Of a stretch of 64,000 nucleotides of DNA, positions 8,064 to 17,279 are shown piece after piece. The DNA lies in assembly GCF_002234575.2 (NCBI RefSeq), contig NZ_CP022464.2, positions 4,650,001 through 4,714,000 on the forward strand, in the 5' to 3' direction. Within the stretch, counting starts at the first letter, position 1; every line of letters starts with the position of its first letter. Source of the DNA: Enterocloster bolteae. GTDB lineage: Bacteria; Bacillota; Clostridia; Lachnospirales; Lachnospiraceae. The notes beneath the pieces are model-generated. The model was not told where the DNA came from. It saw only the letters and a list, made by a program, of their open reading frames with translations, and made no database searches. Position numbers and translations under genes: made by a program.

Positions 8064-9313
8064 TAATCCCTTTGGAAAATATCCCTCGTATATACTTTCT
8101 CTTTCACTTCATCCAGACACTTGTCATACCGGTTAGCAATGATAGCCTGGCTCTGCCTCTTGAATTCATCCAAATCGTTTACGACCTTACTTCCGAAGAA
8201 AGTATCCCCGTCTTTCATAGTCGGTTCGTAAATGATTACTATAGCTCCCTTGGCTTTGATCCGCTTCATTACGCCCTGGATACTGCTCTGGCGGAAGTTA
8301 TCGCTGTTGCTCTTCATAGTCAGCCGATACACACCGACAACAACTTCCTTTTCCCGACTTTCATCCCAGGAATCATTTGCTCCATAAGCGCCGGCTATCT
8401 CCAGTACACGGTCTGCTATGAAATCTTTCCTCGTCCTGTTGCTTTCTACGATTGCTTCAATCAAGTTCTCTGGAACATCCTGATAATTGACCAGCAGCTG
8501 CTTGGTATCTTTCGGCAGGCAGTAGCCGCCATATCCAAAAGAGGGATTGTTGTAAAAATCTCCGACACGCGGATCCAGGCAGACGCCTTTGATGATCTGT
8601 TGAGTATTAAGCCCTTTCATTTCCGCATAAGTATCAAGTTCATTGAAATACGCCACACGAAGTGCCAGATATGTATTGGCAAACAGTTTCACTGCTTCTG
8701 CTTCTGTAAAGCCCATAAACAGTGTGTCGATGTTCTCCTTGATGGCACCTTCCTGCAGAAGCTCAGCAAAGGTATGTGCTGCCTCAGCTAGACGTTCATC
8801 TTCCATATCAGTACCAACGATGATACGGCTGGGATATAAATTATCATACAATGCCTTTGACTCTCTTAAAAACTCAGGGCTGAAGATGATATTCTTACTC
8901 CCGGTTTTCTCGCGAATGCTCTTTGTATATCCAACCGGAATGGTGGATTTGATGACCATGATTGCGTCAGGGGCATATTCCATAACCAGACCGATCACAT
9001 TTTCAACTGCTGAAGTATCAAAGAAATTCTTCTTGCTGTCATAATTTGTAGGTGCAGCAATCACCACAAAGTCTGCATCCGCATAAGATTCTTTTGCATC
9101 CAAAGTAGCCGTCAGATTCAAATCTTTTTCAGCAAGATATTTTTCAATGTAATCATCCTGAATAGGGGACTTTCTATTATTAATCAATTCAACCTTCTCA
9201 AGGATAATATCTACAGCTATTACCTTATGATGCTGCGCCAGAAGCGTGGCAATCGAAAGTCCCACATACCCAGTTCCGGCGACTGCGATCTTCAAATCTT
9301 TAAACTCTCTCAT
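8063..9313 (-). CDS. ugd: UDP-glucose 6-dehydrogenase
   Basis: 416 residues, typical for the family. The N-terminal Rossmann motif is IAVAGTGYVGLSIATLLAQ; VVIAAPTNYDSKK and MVIKSTIPVGYT follow. The catalytic cysteine lies in FGYGGYCLPKDTKQLL, and EAVKLFANTYLALRVAYFNE forms the dimer helix. It oxidises UDP-glucose twice with NAD+ to UDP-glucuronate in the cytoplasm. The epimerase encoded immediately upstream can convert the product to UDP-galacturonate, so the polymer very likely contains uronic acid. A decayed duplicate of this gene lies at 11.1-11.4 kb. Confidence 0.96.
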   Translation of the reverse strand: MREFKDLKIAVAGTGYVGLSIATLLAQHHKVIAVDIILEKVELINNRKSPIQDDYIEKYLAEKDLNLTATLDAKESYADADFVVIAAPTNYDSKKNFFDTSAVENVIGLVMEYAPDAIMVIKSTIPVGYTKSIREKTGSKNIIFSPEFLRESKALYDNLYPSRIIVGTDMEDERLAEAAHTFAELLQEGAIKENIDTLFMGFTEAEAVKLFANTYLALRVAYFNELDTYAEMKGLNTQQIIKGVCLDPRVGDFYNNPSFGYGGYCLPKDTKQLLVNYQDVPENLIEAIVESNRTRKDFIADRVLEIAGAYGANDSWDESREKEVVVGVYRLTMKSNSDNFRQSSIQGVMKRIKAKGAIVIIYEPTMKDGDTFFGSKVVNDLDEFKRQSQAIIANRYDKCLDEVKEKVYTRDIFQRD

Positions 9314-9363
9314 AATCGTGTTCTCCTCCCAGCTCTTGTATCTCTACCGTCCAAATACCGCTC

Positions 9364-10428
9364 TTACATATAGAACTCTTTATACCACTCCGCAAACCTT
9401 CTCAATCCACTTCTCAGATCAGTACTTGGTTTAAACCCAAAATCACGCTCCAACGCACTTGTATCTGCATAGGTCACCGGGACATCCCCGGGCTGCATTG
9501 GCAACAGTTCCTTGTGTACATCGAAGTCATAATCCTCCGATAGCACGCCAGCCCTTACCAATTCCTCGCTCAGTATCTGCACGAAATCCAACAGGTTCTC
9601 AGGATGGTTATTTCCAATGTTATAGAGAGCGTAAGGTGGAACAGGAATCCCGTCCTCACCGATTGCTTTGTCAGGAGCCTTGGTCATCACCTTTTCCACG
9701 CCGGTCACGATATCGTCGATATATGTAAAATCTCTCTTACAGTTGCCATAGTTAAATATCTGGATCGTTTTTCCTGCCCTCAACTTGTCCGTAAAGCCGA
9801 AATACGCCATATCCGGGCGACCGGCCGGACCATACACTGTGAAGAACCTGAGTCCTGTAGACGGAATGTTGTACAGCTTCGCATAAGCGTGAGCCGTCAG
9901 CTCGTTTGATTTCTTCGTGGCTGCATAGAGGGAAACAGGATTATCCACCTTATCATCAGTGCTATACGGTACCTTCTTATTGGAACCATAGACAGATGAG
10001 CTGGACGCATAGACCAGATGTTCTACCGGCGTGTGGCCATCATCAAAAGAATGCCTGCAAGCCTCCAGGATGTTATAGAAACCGATCAGATTCGATTCAA
10101 TATAGGCATCCGGATTAATGATAGAATATCGGACACCTGCCTGGGCAGCGAGATTTACAACAATCTGTGGCCTGTACTGTTCGAATACCTTATTGACCAG
10201 TTCCTTATCCGCAATACTACCTTGAACAAAAATAAAGGAAGGATGCGCTGACAGTTCAGAAAGCCTTGCTTCCTTCAATCGCACATCGTAATAATCATTC
10301 ATGTTATCGATGCCGATGACTGTCACATCCTCCACATCTTTATAAAGTCGCTTTACCAGGTTAGAGCCTATAAAACCGGCAGCGCCAGTAACCAAAATAG
10401 TTTTGTTTTTCAAATCCACATAACTCAT
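9364..10428 (-). CDS. UDP-glucuronate 4-epimerase (CapI/LspL-like)
   Basis: 354 residues. The NAD-binding site is ILVTGAAGFIGSNLVKRLY; the short-chain dehydrogenase catalytic residues are in SSSSVYG and the YAATK motif (Tyr-x3-Lys), followed by GLRFFTVYGPAGRPDMAYFG and KRDFTYIDDI. NMNDYYDVRLKEARL is characteristic of the UDP-glucuronate epimerase branch rather than GalE. It would interconvert UDP-GlcA and UDP-GalA, consistent with the adjacent UDP-glucose dehydrogenase. The last codons (GLRRFAEWYKEFYM) recur in a broken copy near 11.5 kb. Confidence 0.93.
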   Translation of the reverse strand: MSYVDLKNKTILVTGAAGFIGSNLVKRLYKDVEDVTVIGIDNMNDYYDVRLKEARLSELSAHPSFIFVQGSIADKELVNKVFEQYRPQIVVNLAAQAGVRYSIINPDAYIESNLIGFYNILEACRHSFDDGHTPVEHLVYASSSSVYGSNKKVPYSTDDKVDNPVSLYAATKKSNELTAHAYAKLYNIPSTGLRFFTVYGPAGRPDMAYFGFTDKLRAGKTIQIFNYGNCKRDFTYIDDIVTGVEKVMTKAPDKAIGEDGIPVPPYALYNIGNNHPENLLDFVQILSEELVRAGVLSEDYDFDVHKELLPMQPGDVPVTYADTSALERDFGFKPSTDLRSGLRRFAEWYKEFYM

Positions 10429-11095
10429 CTCGTGGTTCCCCTTTGTTTCTTTTCTCTATGATCGAAATCACTGCGGATAATCACCCAAGTATTCATAACA
10501 TCTTCATGATTTCCACAGTGTCCTTTCTGCCAAGTAATTTATTCTGTCAATTTTTCATGTCTGGTCTATCCAATCAACGCAACGAGAATCTAGTAAAATC
10601 AATACCTGAAATGTTCATTCTTATTATCCATTCATCAACTATTTCCGTTTGGACAAACACTTCGAATGTTGAATACCTTATTGACTTCAATAATCCATTT
10701 TGGATAGACAGCCTTTGTACATAACAACCGAAAAACGATGCTTTGGATGCGACTAATATCATTTGGCTAGTCCTGCCATCATGTAACAAATATTTCTAAA
10801 AAGTCCTTGATTTATCAAGCTTTCAGCGGTATGGACATCATTCTTCGTGCTATGACTTTCGCCTTATAATAAGGTAATCACTCTCTGTAATCATCTATCC
10901 AAAAAGAATAATTTCATTCCCCTATCAGCCAATGACACTTCCCACTTTCGCTTTAAAATAGGAAAGACCTACGCCTGACTCATCACAGTTTCGCTTTATA
11001 ATGAAGAGATCACTATACAAACGCTTCTACACGAAAACATCTTTTCCAACCCACTTTCATGTATTTTCCGGTCATCATACCGCTTTTCTGGCCAA
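10429..11095. other. Non-coding scar region in the capsule locus
   Basis: About 670 bases with no gene I can support. Small open frames here have no recognisable motif or ribosome site. Three loosely similar stretches occur (around 10853-10884, 10944-10970 and 10988-11015), each with TTTCGC followed by TTATAATA or a degenerate form. They may be decayed repeats. The region separates the intact epimerase/dehydrogenase pair from its decayed copy. Confidence 0.5.
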
Positions 11096-11440
11096 TTAAT
11101 TCATGAGGCTAGCCATTGTCATACAATCCCTTAAATTCATGCAAGAATTCGGACTGAAGATGATATTGTCACAGTGGTAGAATTCATGCGCAAATGCAGT
11201 AAATCCAACCGAAATTGTGGACTTAATTACCAGCATTGTATCTGGATTATACTGACCCCCTAGCTTGATAACCACCTCGACCACATATGTGTCAAAGAAA
11301 TTCTTCTTACCGTTGTAATTCATTGATGCAACAATAATCACAAAATTTCCATCAGAATATGCAACTTCTGCATCAAGTGCGACCACCAGATCCAATGTTC
11401 TTGTTTCAGATGCATCCTCACTCTCTGGCTGACATTTTTA
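11096..11440 (-). pseudogene. Decayed duplicate of UDP-glucose dehydrogenase
   Basis: The minus strand encodes ALDAEVAYSDGNFVIIVAS, NYNGKKNFFDTYVVE, PDTMLVIKSTISVGFT and DNIIFSPN. These match in order the intact dehydrogenase segments ATLDAKESYADADFVVIAAP, NYDSKKNFFDTSAVE, PDAIMVIKSTIPVGYT and KNIIFSPEF. The NAD-binding start and the whole catalytic domain are gone and the sequence has drifted strongly. It is a relic of an earlier copy. Confidence 0.85.
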
Positions 11441-11487
11441 TTTACAGCCACTCGTTTTTGGTGACATATATTCCAAGATATGTCCCT

Positions 11488-11590
11488 AGGATTACAGAAA
11501 AACTCTTTATACCTTTCGGCAAACTTCCGCGTACCATCCCGCAAGCTTGGTACTCAACTCGAATTCAAAATCACGCTTTAGAACAGTAGT
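11488..11590 (-). pseudogene. Decayed C-terminus of a duplicate UDP-glucuronate epimerase
   Basis: In two minus-strand frames the segments VLKRDFEFELSTKL and LRDGTRKFAERYKEFF can be read. They match the intact epimerase end (ALERDFGFKPSTDL, GLRRFAEWYKEFY). A frameshift separates them. The relic lies directly before the dehydrogenase relic, the same order as in the intact pair, so the two-gene cassette was duplicated as a unit. Confidence 0.8.
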
Positions 11591-11617
11591 GATAACATAC
11601 ATTACAGTACACCATCC

Positions 11618-13048
11618 CTACATCGCTCCGCCTCTCCCCAGCACAACCTGCACTGTCTGAAGCAAAATCTTAATATCCAACCCCATCCTCCATTCAGTTA
11701 TATATTCCTTATCCAGCTTCACGACCTCTTCAAAATCCGTAATCTCACTTCTTCCACTTACCTGCCACATACCTGTAATTCCAGGCTTTACACTTAATCT
11801 GACCCTATGATGCAAATCATATTTCTCCCACTCATCCACAGTAGGCGGCCTGGTGCCTACCAAACTCATATCCCCTTTAAGCACATTCCAGAACTGCGGG
11901 AACTCATCGATTGAATAATTCCTGATAAAATTTCCAATTCCCTTTTTTCCGCCTATAATCCTGGGGTCATTCTCTATCTTAAACATCATCCCGCCTTTTA
12001 CACGGTTCTGATTCATTAATTCCTTTTTCCGTTCTTCCGCATCCATGTACATACTGCGGAACTTATATAATTTAAATCTCTTGCCATTCTTTCCAATGCG
12101 CACCTGCGAAAAAAAAATCGGTCCCGGTGACTGAACATAGATACAGGGCGCCACGAACAAGAACAATATTCCTGTCAATATACAGCCTAACACCCCTCCC
12201 GCAATATCCATGACCCTCTTAAAAAATGCCTGCCTCCATGACGCCATATTAATACAGCTGGTAAGAACCGTATAACTTCCCAAACGCTCCACATGCTGTA
12301 TCTGTCCTTTCAGCCTACCCATCTCAATCAGCTTAAGATGTACTGTGACTCCCATGTCAATGAAATCATCCATAAGCTCCTGCGGCAGCGGCATGTTCTT
12401 CGGCAGATTTATGAACACCTCATCCACCCATTCCCGACACACATATTCAGCAATTCCGGTCCTGTCTGTCACTATGGTTACTCCATTTATAGTTTTGCCA
12501 GCCCAATCCGCATCCATCAGAGATACGCCTATGATGTGGAAACGTTCGTAATTTTTATTTAGTATATTCTGTACCACCTCTTCCACCATTCCCTTGGATG
12601 TAAGAATAAGTAAAGAACGCTTGCCTTTTCCTTCCAAACCTCTTGTCAATAAATATTTCTTCCAATAAATTCTGGCTATGTAACTAATAACAACATATAA
12701 AATGCCTGTTGTCACTAAGGTTATCCTGGAATACTCCTCCCCTTTTTGGGTCGCAAACAGATAAAAAGCCGCAATTAGAATAACCTGGCATACGTGTTTT
12801 ATAGTTTCTGTAAGCTCCTTAAATTTCCCCCTTTTTAACACATTTTTAAAGCTCTCGCCAAAAAAGGTCACAAAAATTTGTATGAACAGAAATACAAATG
12901 CCATATTTCGGTACAACTGACTGGCATAAGGCCAACGGATCCCCTGTCGTATAAAGTATGCAGCAATATATGCGGCCTGAAGGCATATTGCATCTATTAA
13001 GGTGAAGTCACAATGCTTCAGCCAGCCTTTATCTGCTTTTCGATACAT
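11618..13048 (-). CDS. Polyprenyl-phosphate sugar-1-phosphate transferase (capsule initiating enzyme)
   Basis: About 476 residues from the ATG at 13048, which follows GGGAGAG; an upstream in-frame start would add 21 unlikely residues. Four N-terminal membrane helices (residues ~20-140) are followed by a nucleotide-binding-like domain (RSLLILTSKGMVEEVV). The C-terminal PF02397 catalytic domain has FFKRVMDIAGGVLGCILTG, FSQVRIGKNGKRFKLYKFRS, RNYSIDEFPQFWNVLKGDMS and LVGTRPPTVDEWEKY. It transfers the first sugar phosphate to undecaprenyl phosphate and so starts each repeat unit. Location downstream of cpsBCD matches WbaP/EpsE/CpsE order. The donor could be UDP-Glc or UDP-Gal and cannot be told from sequence alone. 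Confidence 0.94.
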   Translation of the reverse strand: MYRKADKGWLKHCDFTLIDAICLQAAYIAAYFIRQGIRWPYASQLYRNMAFVFLFIQIFVTFFGESFKNVLKRGKFKELTETIKHVCQVILIAAFYLFATQKGEEYSRITLVTTGILYVVISYIARIYWKKYLLTRGLEGKGKRSLLILTSKGMVEEVVQNILNKNYERFHIIGVSLMDADWAGKTINGVTIVTDRTGIAEYVCREWVDEVFINLPKNMPLPQELMDDFIDMGVTVHLKLIEMGRLKGQIQHVERLGSYTVLTSCINMASWRQAFFKRVMDIAGGVLGCILTGILFLFVAPCIYVQSPGPIFFSQVRIGKNGKRFKLYKFRSMYMDAEERKKELMNQNRVKGGMMFKIENDPRIIGGKKGIGNFIRNYSIDEFPQFWNVLKGDMSLVGTRPPTVDEWEKYDLHHRVRLSVKPGITGMWQVSGRSEITDFEEVVKLDKEYITEWRMGLDIKILLQTVQVVLGRGGAM

Positions 13049-13144
13049 CTCTCTCCCACCACTCTTTTCTCCACAGCACTTCTGTAAAACCGGGGGCCCG
13101 GCTTCAGCCATTTACTGCCCCCGGCCAGTCTTTTCTCAATGCTG

Positions 13145-13852
13145 CTAGTTCTTATACACTACGGATAATGTACCAGACCCAGGAACATTGACAGCTACTG
13201 TTTTTGTTACCGGATCCACCTTAACAGCCGGAATCAGCTGCCACTGGCCAGTAGCATTGTCATAGAACAAAACCTGTACGTTGTTAACGTTGGAAACCAG
13301 GTTAGGCACATACAGAGATACCTCTACCGCACCAGTCTTAACTGTGCCGGTAGCTGCATCTTTTGTGATGATTGCGTGTGTTCCTGTCAAGGCATTATAA
13401 CCTGTCAGGTCAACCCCCTGTACAGCTTCATTCAGAGGCTTCCCTGCATTGATATCGTTGATAGCTGATACCACATTAGAAGGAAGTCCTGTTGTTGCTG
13501 CAACGCTGTCTGCAAATGCAACAGCGGTGTCGCCGATAACAGCCTCTCCTTTAGAATTGGTTGTTACCTGCTGTCCTGTAGTCGTTACTGTGTCTACTGC
13601 AACGCCAATCGTACTGCCTGTTGGGCTTGCACTGGTTGTGGCGCCTGTAGTCTTGACACCAGTAGATGATACAGATACTGTGGTGTTGGACTTAGAGCTT
13701 GTAGTGCCTTTGTTGCTACTGCTGCTGGATGAGCTAATGGAACCGCTGCCATCACTGCCGCTGCTGGAAGCACTGCCTGCTGCAAAAGCCCATGCAGGCT
13801 GAGATGCCAGAGCTGCTGCCAGCACTAAAGCTGCTATGCATTTCTTTTTCAT
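13145..13852 (-). CDS. Secreted Ser/Thr-rich protein of unknown function in the capsule operon
   Basis: 235 residues from the ATG at 13852 (GAGGTG six bases upstream). A signal peptide is clear: KKK, a hydrophobic core, then cleavage near AFAAG. Residues ~28-100 are an almost pure Ser/Gly/Thr linker, followed by a small globular part (residues ~100-235) with a VDTVTTTGQQVTT segment and a C-terminal beta-rich domain (LYVPNLVSNVNNVQVLFYDN, GSGTLSVVYKN). There is no sortase motif or membrane anchor. I do not recognise the family. It lies between the initiating sugar transferase and the LCP gene, so a role in polymer attachment or as an exported matrix protein is possible but unproven. The Ser/Thr stretch could be O-glycosylated. 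Confidence 0.8.
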   Translation of the reverse strand: MKKKCIAALVLAAALASQPAWAFAAGSASSSGSDGSGSISSSSSSSNKGTTSSKSNTTVSVSSTGVKTTGATTSASPTGSTIGVAVDTVTTTGQQVTTNSKGEAVIGDTAVAFADSVAATTGLPSNVVSAINDINAGKPLNEAVQGVDLTGYNALTGTHAIITKDAATGTVKTGAVEVSLYVPNLVSNVNNVQVLFYDNATGQWQLIPAVKVDPVTKTVAVNVPGSGTLSVVYKN

Positions 13853-13971
13853 ATCCTTCACCTCTCCTTTCTCTCCTAAGAGTAGTTATATTCAATAAAC
13901 AGCATAATACCATGCTGGATATTGCAGTATTTTACTGCACCGCGGGTATGGCGGTTCTCTGCCCTGCCGTC

Positions 13972-15024
13972 CTATTCTATCTCCCGATAAAACAGCTCCA
14001 GCAGTATAGGCGTCAGTGCCTCTTTGTCAGCATAAAATTCATCATATCTGGGAGTCACCACGCCTTCACCAGGCACTGTGTAGAAATCTTCATCACTCAG
14101 TTTCCCGCTTCCAACTACGTCCATAGCTACTTTTAGATACTGGTCTTTGGCCATATTAGTAACCATGTATTCCTGAACCCGGTCAAATAACCTGACCACA
14201 AGCCCGCTGTCCTTAGCCGAATGCTTTTGGACTGCCTCAAAAAAACCTTTTATGTATTGCTGCTGCTGGTCCATACGGTATATTGCCGAGTGGTCAACAC
14301 GAATATCCCTGTAACGGACGAATATCTCCGCCTGTTTTCCTTTCAGGATTACAGTTTCACCCTTCACCAACGCAGGATCCCTGGATTCCATCCCATCTGT
14401 TCCAATGGTTACGCTAACCCCACCAACCTCATCATTCAATACTGGGATGGCACTTGTGTCAGCTGCCATGTACCATTCTATTTTCAATCCTCCAAAAAGC
14501 TCAGATACTGCTTCCGCCATATACTCACAGCTTCTCTCCCGCCCATCCCCATACGCATATGCCAGATTCAAATGCTGCAGGTCTTTTCCCAACTCATTTC
14601 CACTTAAATCAGTGAGCATAATATCCGTCATGGTGTCCCGGGGTATCATCAGTATTTTCACCGTGTTCCGGACCGTATCCTGGGCAATTAAAAATAAACC
14701 GTCTGCCTGTCCCCCAAATCCAGTGGTGGTCTTCTCCGTCATATTTCCTGACCGATCCACCCCTATACACAAAATAGCCTTGACATAGCTGTTGCGTCTG
14801 TACTGCTTTCCCTTATATTTCACAACATCTCCGCTAAAACTGCACATGCTGTCTTCCTGTACCTCATACTGTTTCCCATGATTCCTGGCTGCAATCTCTG
14901 CCTCCAGGACCTTCCTGCCCCGATACAGTTGAACACCAGTCCAAATGAAACAGGTAAATGAAAGTGCTGCAGCTCCCACAGCTATCCGGTGCACCAAATT
15001 CTTATGGTTTCGGATCCAACTCAT
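13972..15024 (-). CDS. LytR-CpsA-Psr (LCP) family phosphotransferase
   Basis: 350 residues with a single N-terminal membrane anchor (about residues 12-30). The extracellular LCP domain has ILCIGVDRSG, DGLFLIAQD, the key RD motif in ILMIPRDTMTDI, LNLAYAYG, and the arginine cluster FVRYRDIRVDHSAIYRMDQQ. LCP enzymes transfer undecaprenyl-linked polymers to peptidoglycan or another wall acceptor outside the membrane. Here it would anchor the capsule. It overlaps the CpsD gene by 4 nt, so it is part of the same operon. Confidence 0.93.
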   Translation of the reverse strand: MSWIRNHKNLVHRIAVGAAALSFTCFIWTGVQLYRGRKVLEAEIAARNHGKQYEVQEDSMCSFSGDVVKYKGKQYRRNSYVKAILCIGVDRSGNMTEKTTTGFGGQADGLFLIAQDTVRNTVKILMIPRDTMTDIMLTDLSGNELGKDLQHLNLAYAYGDGRERSCEYMAEAVSELFGGLKIEWYMAADTSAIPVLNDEVGGVSVTIGTDGMESRDPALVKGETVILKGKQAEIFVRYRDIRVDHSAIYRMDQQQQYIKGFFEAVQKHSAKDSGLVVRLFDRVQEYMVTNMAKDQYLKVAMDVVGSGKLSDEDFYTVPGEGVVTPRYDEFYADKEALTPILLELFYREIE

Positions 15025-15752
15025 GCCTCTGCCTTCTCGTATCTGTCATATTTTCCATAATGACCATATTTAGAGTATTTCCCGTATTTTCCATAGTACT
15101 TACTATAGTATCCATTTCGTTCCATGCTTACCTTATTGAGAACTACCCCCAAAATACGGCACCCGCTTTTTTCCAGCTGTCCCTTTACCCGCTGCTCCAG
15201 CCGATAGCTTATTGAACCGCTTTCAATCACCATCACCGCCCCATCACATTGACGGGCCACAATAGCTCCATCTATCAGGTTTGCCATGGGTGGCGTATCA
15301 ATGATGACATAATCATACTTTTCCTTTAATTTTGAAATCATGTCGCTGAACAGGCTTTCCTCCAAAAGCTCCGCCGGATTCGGCGAATAAGGTCCTGCAA
15401 ATATGATGCTGAGATTTTCTATATTCGTATCATAGAGGACATGCTCAAGCGGCCTTTGTCCGCTTAAATATTGTGACAATCCAGGCACCTCATGTTCCAG
15501 CTGGTAACGTGAAACCAGAACTGATTTACGAATATCCGCGTCTATCATCACTACCCGTTTTCCAATCTGGGCAAGGGATGAGGCCATGGCAAAAGTTATG
15601 TCACTTTTTCCCTCATCGGGAAGAGAACTGGTCAGCATGATTGTCTTAATGCCGTTTCCACAGAATTGTATATTGGTCCTCAACGTCTTGATGGCTTCGT
15701 TATAATGATAGTCATCCTTCATTATCCTGTTTAATGTAACAAATTGACTCAT
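15021..15752 (-). CDS. cpsD: CpsD-like autophosphorylating tyrosine kinase
   Basis: 243 residues. The BY-kinase ATP site is seen as Walker A SSLPDEGKSD, Walker A' RVVMIDADIRKS and Walker B YDYVIIDTPP. The C-terminus is a tyrosine-rich tail with about ten Tyr in the last 35 residues (YYSKYYGKYGKYSKYGHYGK), the autophosphorylation cluster. Unlike Gram-negative Wzc, the membrane part is a separate protein, encoded upstream with a 4-nt overlap. CpsD with CpsC controls polymerisation and export of the capsule, and CpsB removes the phosphates. The usual Thr after GKS is Asp here, a mild departure. Confidence 0.95.
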   Translation of the reverse strand: MSQFVTLNRIMKDDYHYNEAIKTLRTNIQFCGNGIKTIMLTSSLPDEGKSDITFAMASSLAQIGKRVVMIDADIRKSVLVSRYQLEHEVPGLSQYLSGQRPLEHVLYDTNIENLSIIFAGPYSPNPAELLEESLFSDMISKLKEKYDYVIIDTPPMANLIDGAIVARQCDGAVMVIESGSISYRLEQRVKGQLEKSGCRILGVVLNKVSMERNGYYSKYYGKYGKYSKYGHYGKYDRYEKAEA

Positions 15753-16534
15753 GACGCATGGCCTCCTCTTTTCTTCTTTCTGGATTTTCCTACTGCTGGT
15801 TTGTTCTTTGGTTTAGAGGAAATCATTGCCTCTTTATCTTCTGGTTTCTCTCCCTCACGTTCCGGCACCGATGCAAGGACAGACAATCCAAGGTACTTTG
15901 TAACATCTTCCTCGGTGCGGATTGTATCGTTCAGAATTACATTCACTGTAATGAAACCGCATACCAATACTGCCCCTATAAAACCGCCTATTAATGCGTT
16001 CTTTGTATTGCTCGGACTAGATTTAAGAATCGGAACCTCACCTTCCTCAATCAGTTTAGGCGGTACCATTTCCATGATGTCGCCAATATAGTCAGAAGAA
16101 GTAACGGCTATCTTGTCTGCAATCAATTTTGCCATGGCGGGGTCCGGGTCCTCCACGGAGATGGAGAGAATACGCGTGTCCTGAGGATTATCAATGGTTA
16201 CCTTTTCCACTAACTCTTTATATGTAAGGCTCAATTCCATATCTTCAATTACCTGATTGAGGACTCTTCTGCTTGTCACAATAATTTTATAGTCCTTTGT
16301 CAGCTGGCTTCCTATCTGCAAATCAGCCAGTGATGTCAATGTGGTTTCTTTTGAAAGAATATAAACCATTGCAGTGGATTTATACTGAGGAGTTAGTACA
16401 AATGCACTGAATGCACCTGCAACACTGCCAAACAGTATAATGGTGCCCAATATAATCCATATCTTCCGCCGAAACTCCCCCAGCAGTTCCAAAAGGTCGA
16501 TTTCAATTTCGTCGTCATCATAAGTCTTTTCCAT
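15749..16534 (-). CDS. cpsC: CpsC-like Wzz/chain-length modulator
   Basis: 261 residues: cytoplasmic acidic start, first membrane helix at about 25-47, an extracellular Wzz domain with QYKSTAMVYIL, IVTSRRVLNQVI and PSSPSNTKNALIGG, second membrane helix at about 180-203, and a basic C-terminal tail (KKKR) facing the kinase. The helix-proline region before the second helix is typical of polysaccharide copolymerases. It should activate CpsD and set chain length. It overlaps cpsD by 4 nt and lies 34 nt after cpsB. Confidence 0.93.
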   Translation of the reverse strand: MEKTYDDDEIEIDLLELLGEFRRKIWIILGTIILFGSVAGAFSAFVLTPQYKSTAMVYILSKETTLTSLADLQIGSQLTKDYKIIVTSRRVLNQVIEDMELSLTYKELVEKVTIDNPQDTRILSISVEDPDPAMAKLIADKIAVTSSDYIGDIMEMVPPKLIEEGEVPILKSSPSNTKNALIGGFIGAVLVCGFITVNVILNDTIRTEEDVTKYLGLSVLASVPEREGEKPEDKEAMISSKPKNKPAVGKSRKKKRGGHAS

Positions 16535-16568
16535 GTGTCTTTCTGTTCTCCTGTTTTACTTTTTTATA

Positions 16569-17279
16569 TTATCTTTTCCGTATCACATTCTTTGCATTTC
16601 CCCGCAACAATCCATGCAATTTAAGACCATCCAAATGATTAACCAGCCATTGGAAACTCTCATCAATTTCCGGTTTTCTGTAATCCATTCGGTGCATGTC
16701 AGTTCCCAGACAATAAATCCTGCCCTGCATAATCTGTTTTCGGCACCATCGAACCTCTTTATCCAATATGCTGTTTCCCTTCAGGCTGCTGAAATTCATC
16801 TGCAGCCTGCAGTCGCACTGGAATAGTTCAGACATATTGGTATCTTCTCTCAGACATGCATAACGTTCTACATGTGCTATGATTGGAATATATCTGGCCA
16901 TCGTCAGCTTCCTGACAGCCTGGTACATCTTCATGTAAGGTACCTGAGGGTCAAATTCCACCAGTACATACTGGCTCCCTTCCAGGGTAAGGGCTTTTCC
17001 ATCCCTAAGATTCTCAACCAATCCATCGTGATAATATGTCTCCTGTCCCAACCCAGTCCGAAAATCAGGTGCAATCCTTCGTGCTTCTTCTTTCAGCTTT
17101 TCTGACAAATCGTATATGTCAGGGTTCAGGCCGCGTCTTGAATAATGCGGGGTCGCAATAATGTATCTGATTCCCTGGCGGTAAGACTCTTCCAGCATTC
17201 TCCTGCTCTCATCCCAATCTCTGGAACCATCGTCAATTCCAGGAAGAATATGGGCATGAATGTCAATAATTCCAGTCAT
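16569..17279 (-). CDS. cpsB: CpsB/CapC-type PHP tyrosine phosphatase
   Basis: 236 residues. The PHP metal-binding motifs are visible: DIHAHILPGIDDGSRDWDES at the N-terminus, ATPHYSRRG, GQETYYHDGL, PIIAHVERYACL and CLGTDMHRMDYRKPE. These bind a polymetal site that dephosphorylates the CpsD tyrosine tail in the cytoplasm. Overlaps the upstream regulator gene by 4 nt. Confidence 0.94.
   Translation of the reverse strand: MTGIIDIHAHILPGIDDGSRDWDESRRMLEESYRQGIRYIIATPHYSRRGLNPDIYDLSEKLKEEARRIAPDFRTGLGQETYYHDGLVENLRDGKALTLEGSQYVLVEFDPQVPYMKMYQAVRKLTMARYIPIIAHVERYACLREDTNMSELFQCDCRLQMNFSSLKGNSILDKEVRWCRKQIMQGRIYCLGTDMHRMDYRKPEIDESFQWLVNHLDGLKLHGLLRGNAKNVIRKR

Noticed and set aside
8072..8791. Long plus-strand open frame of 239 codons
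   Set aside because: It is the antisense shadow of the UDP-glucose dehydrogenase gene, with no ribosome site and no recognisable domain.
10574..10789. 71-codon minus-strand frame in the capsule scar region
   Set aside because: No ribosome site, no similarity that I can recognise, and it lies in a region of decayed sequence.
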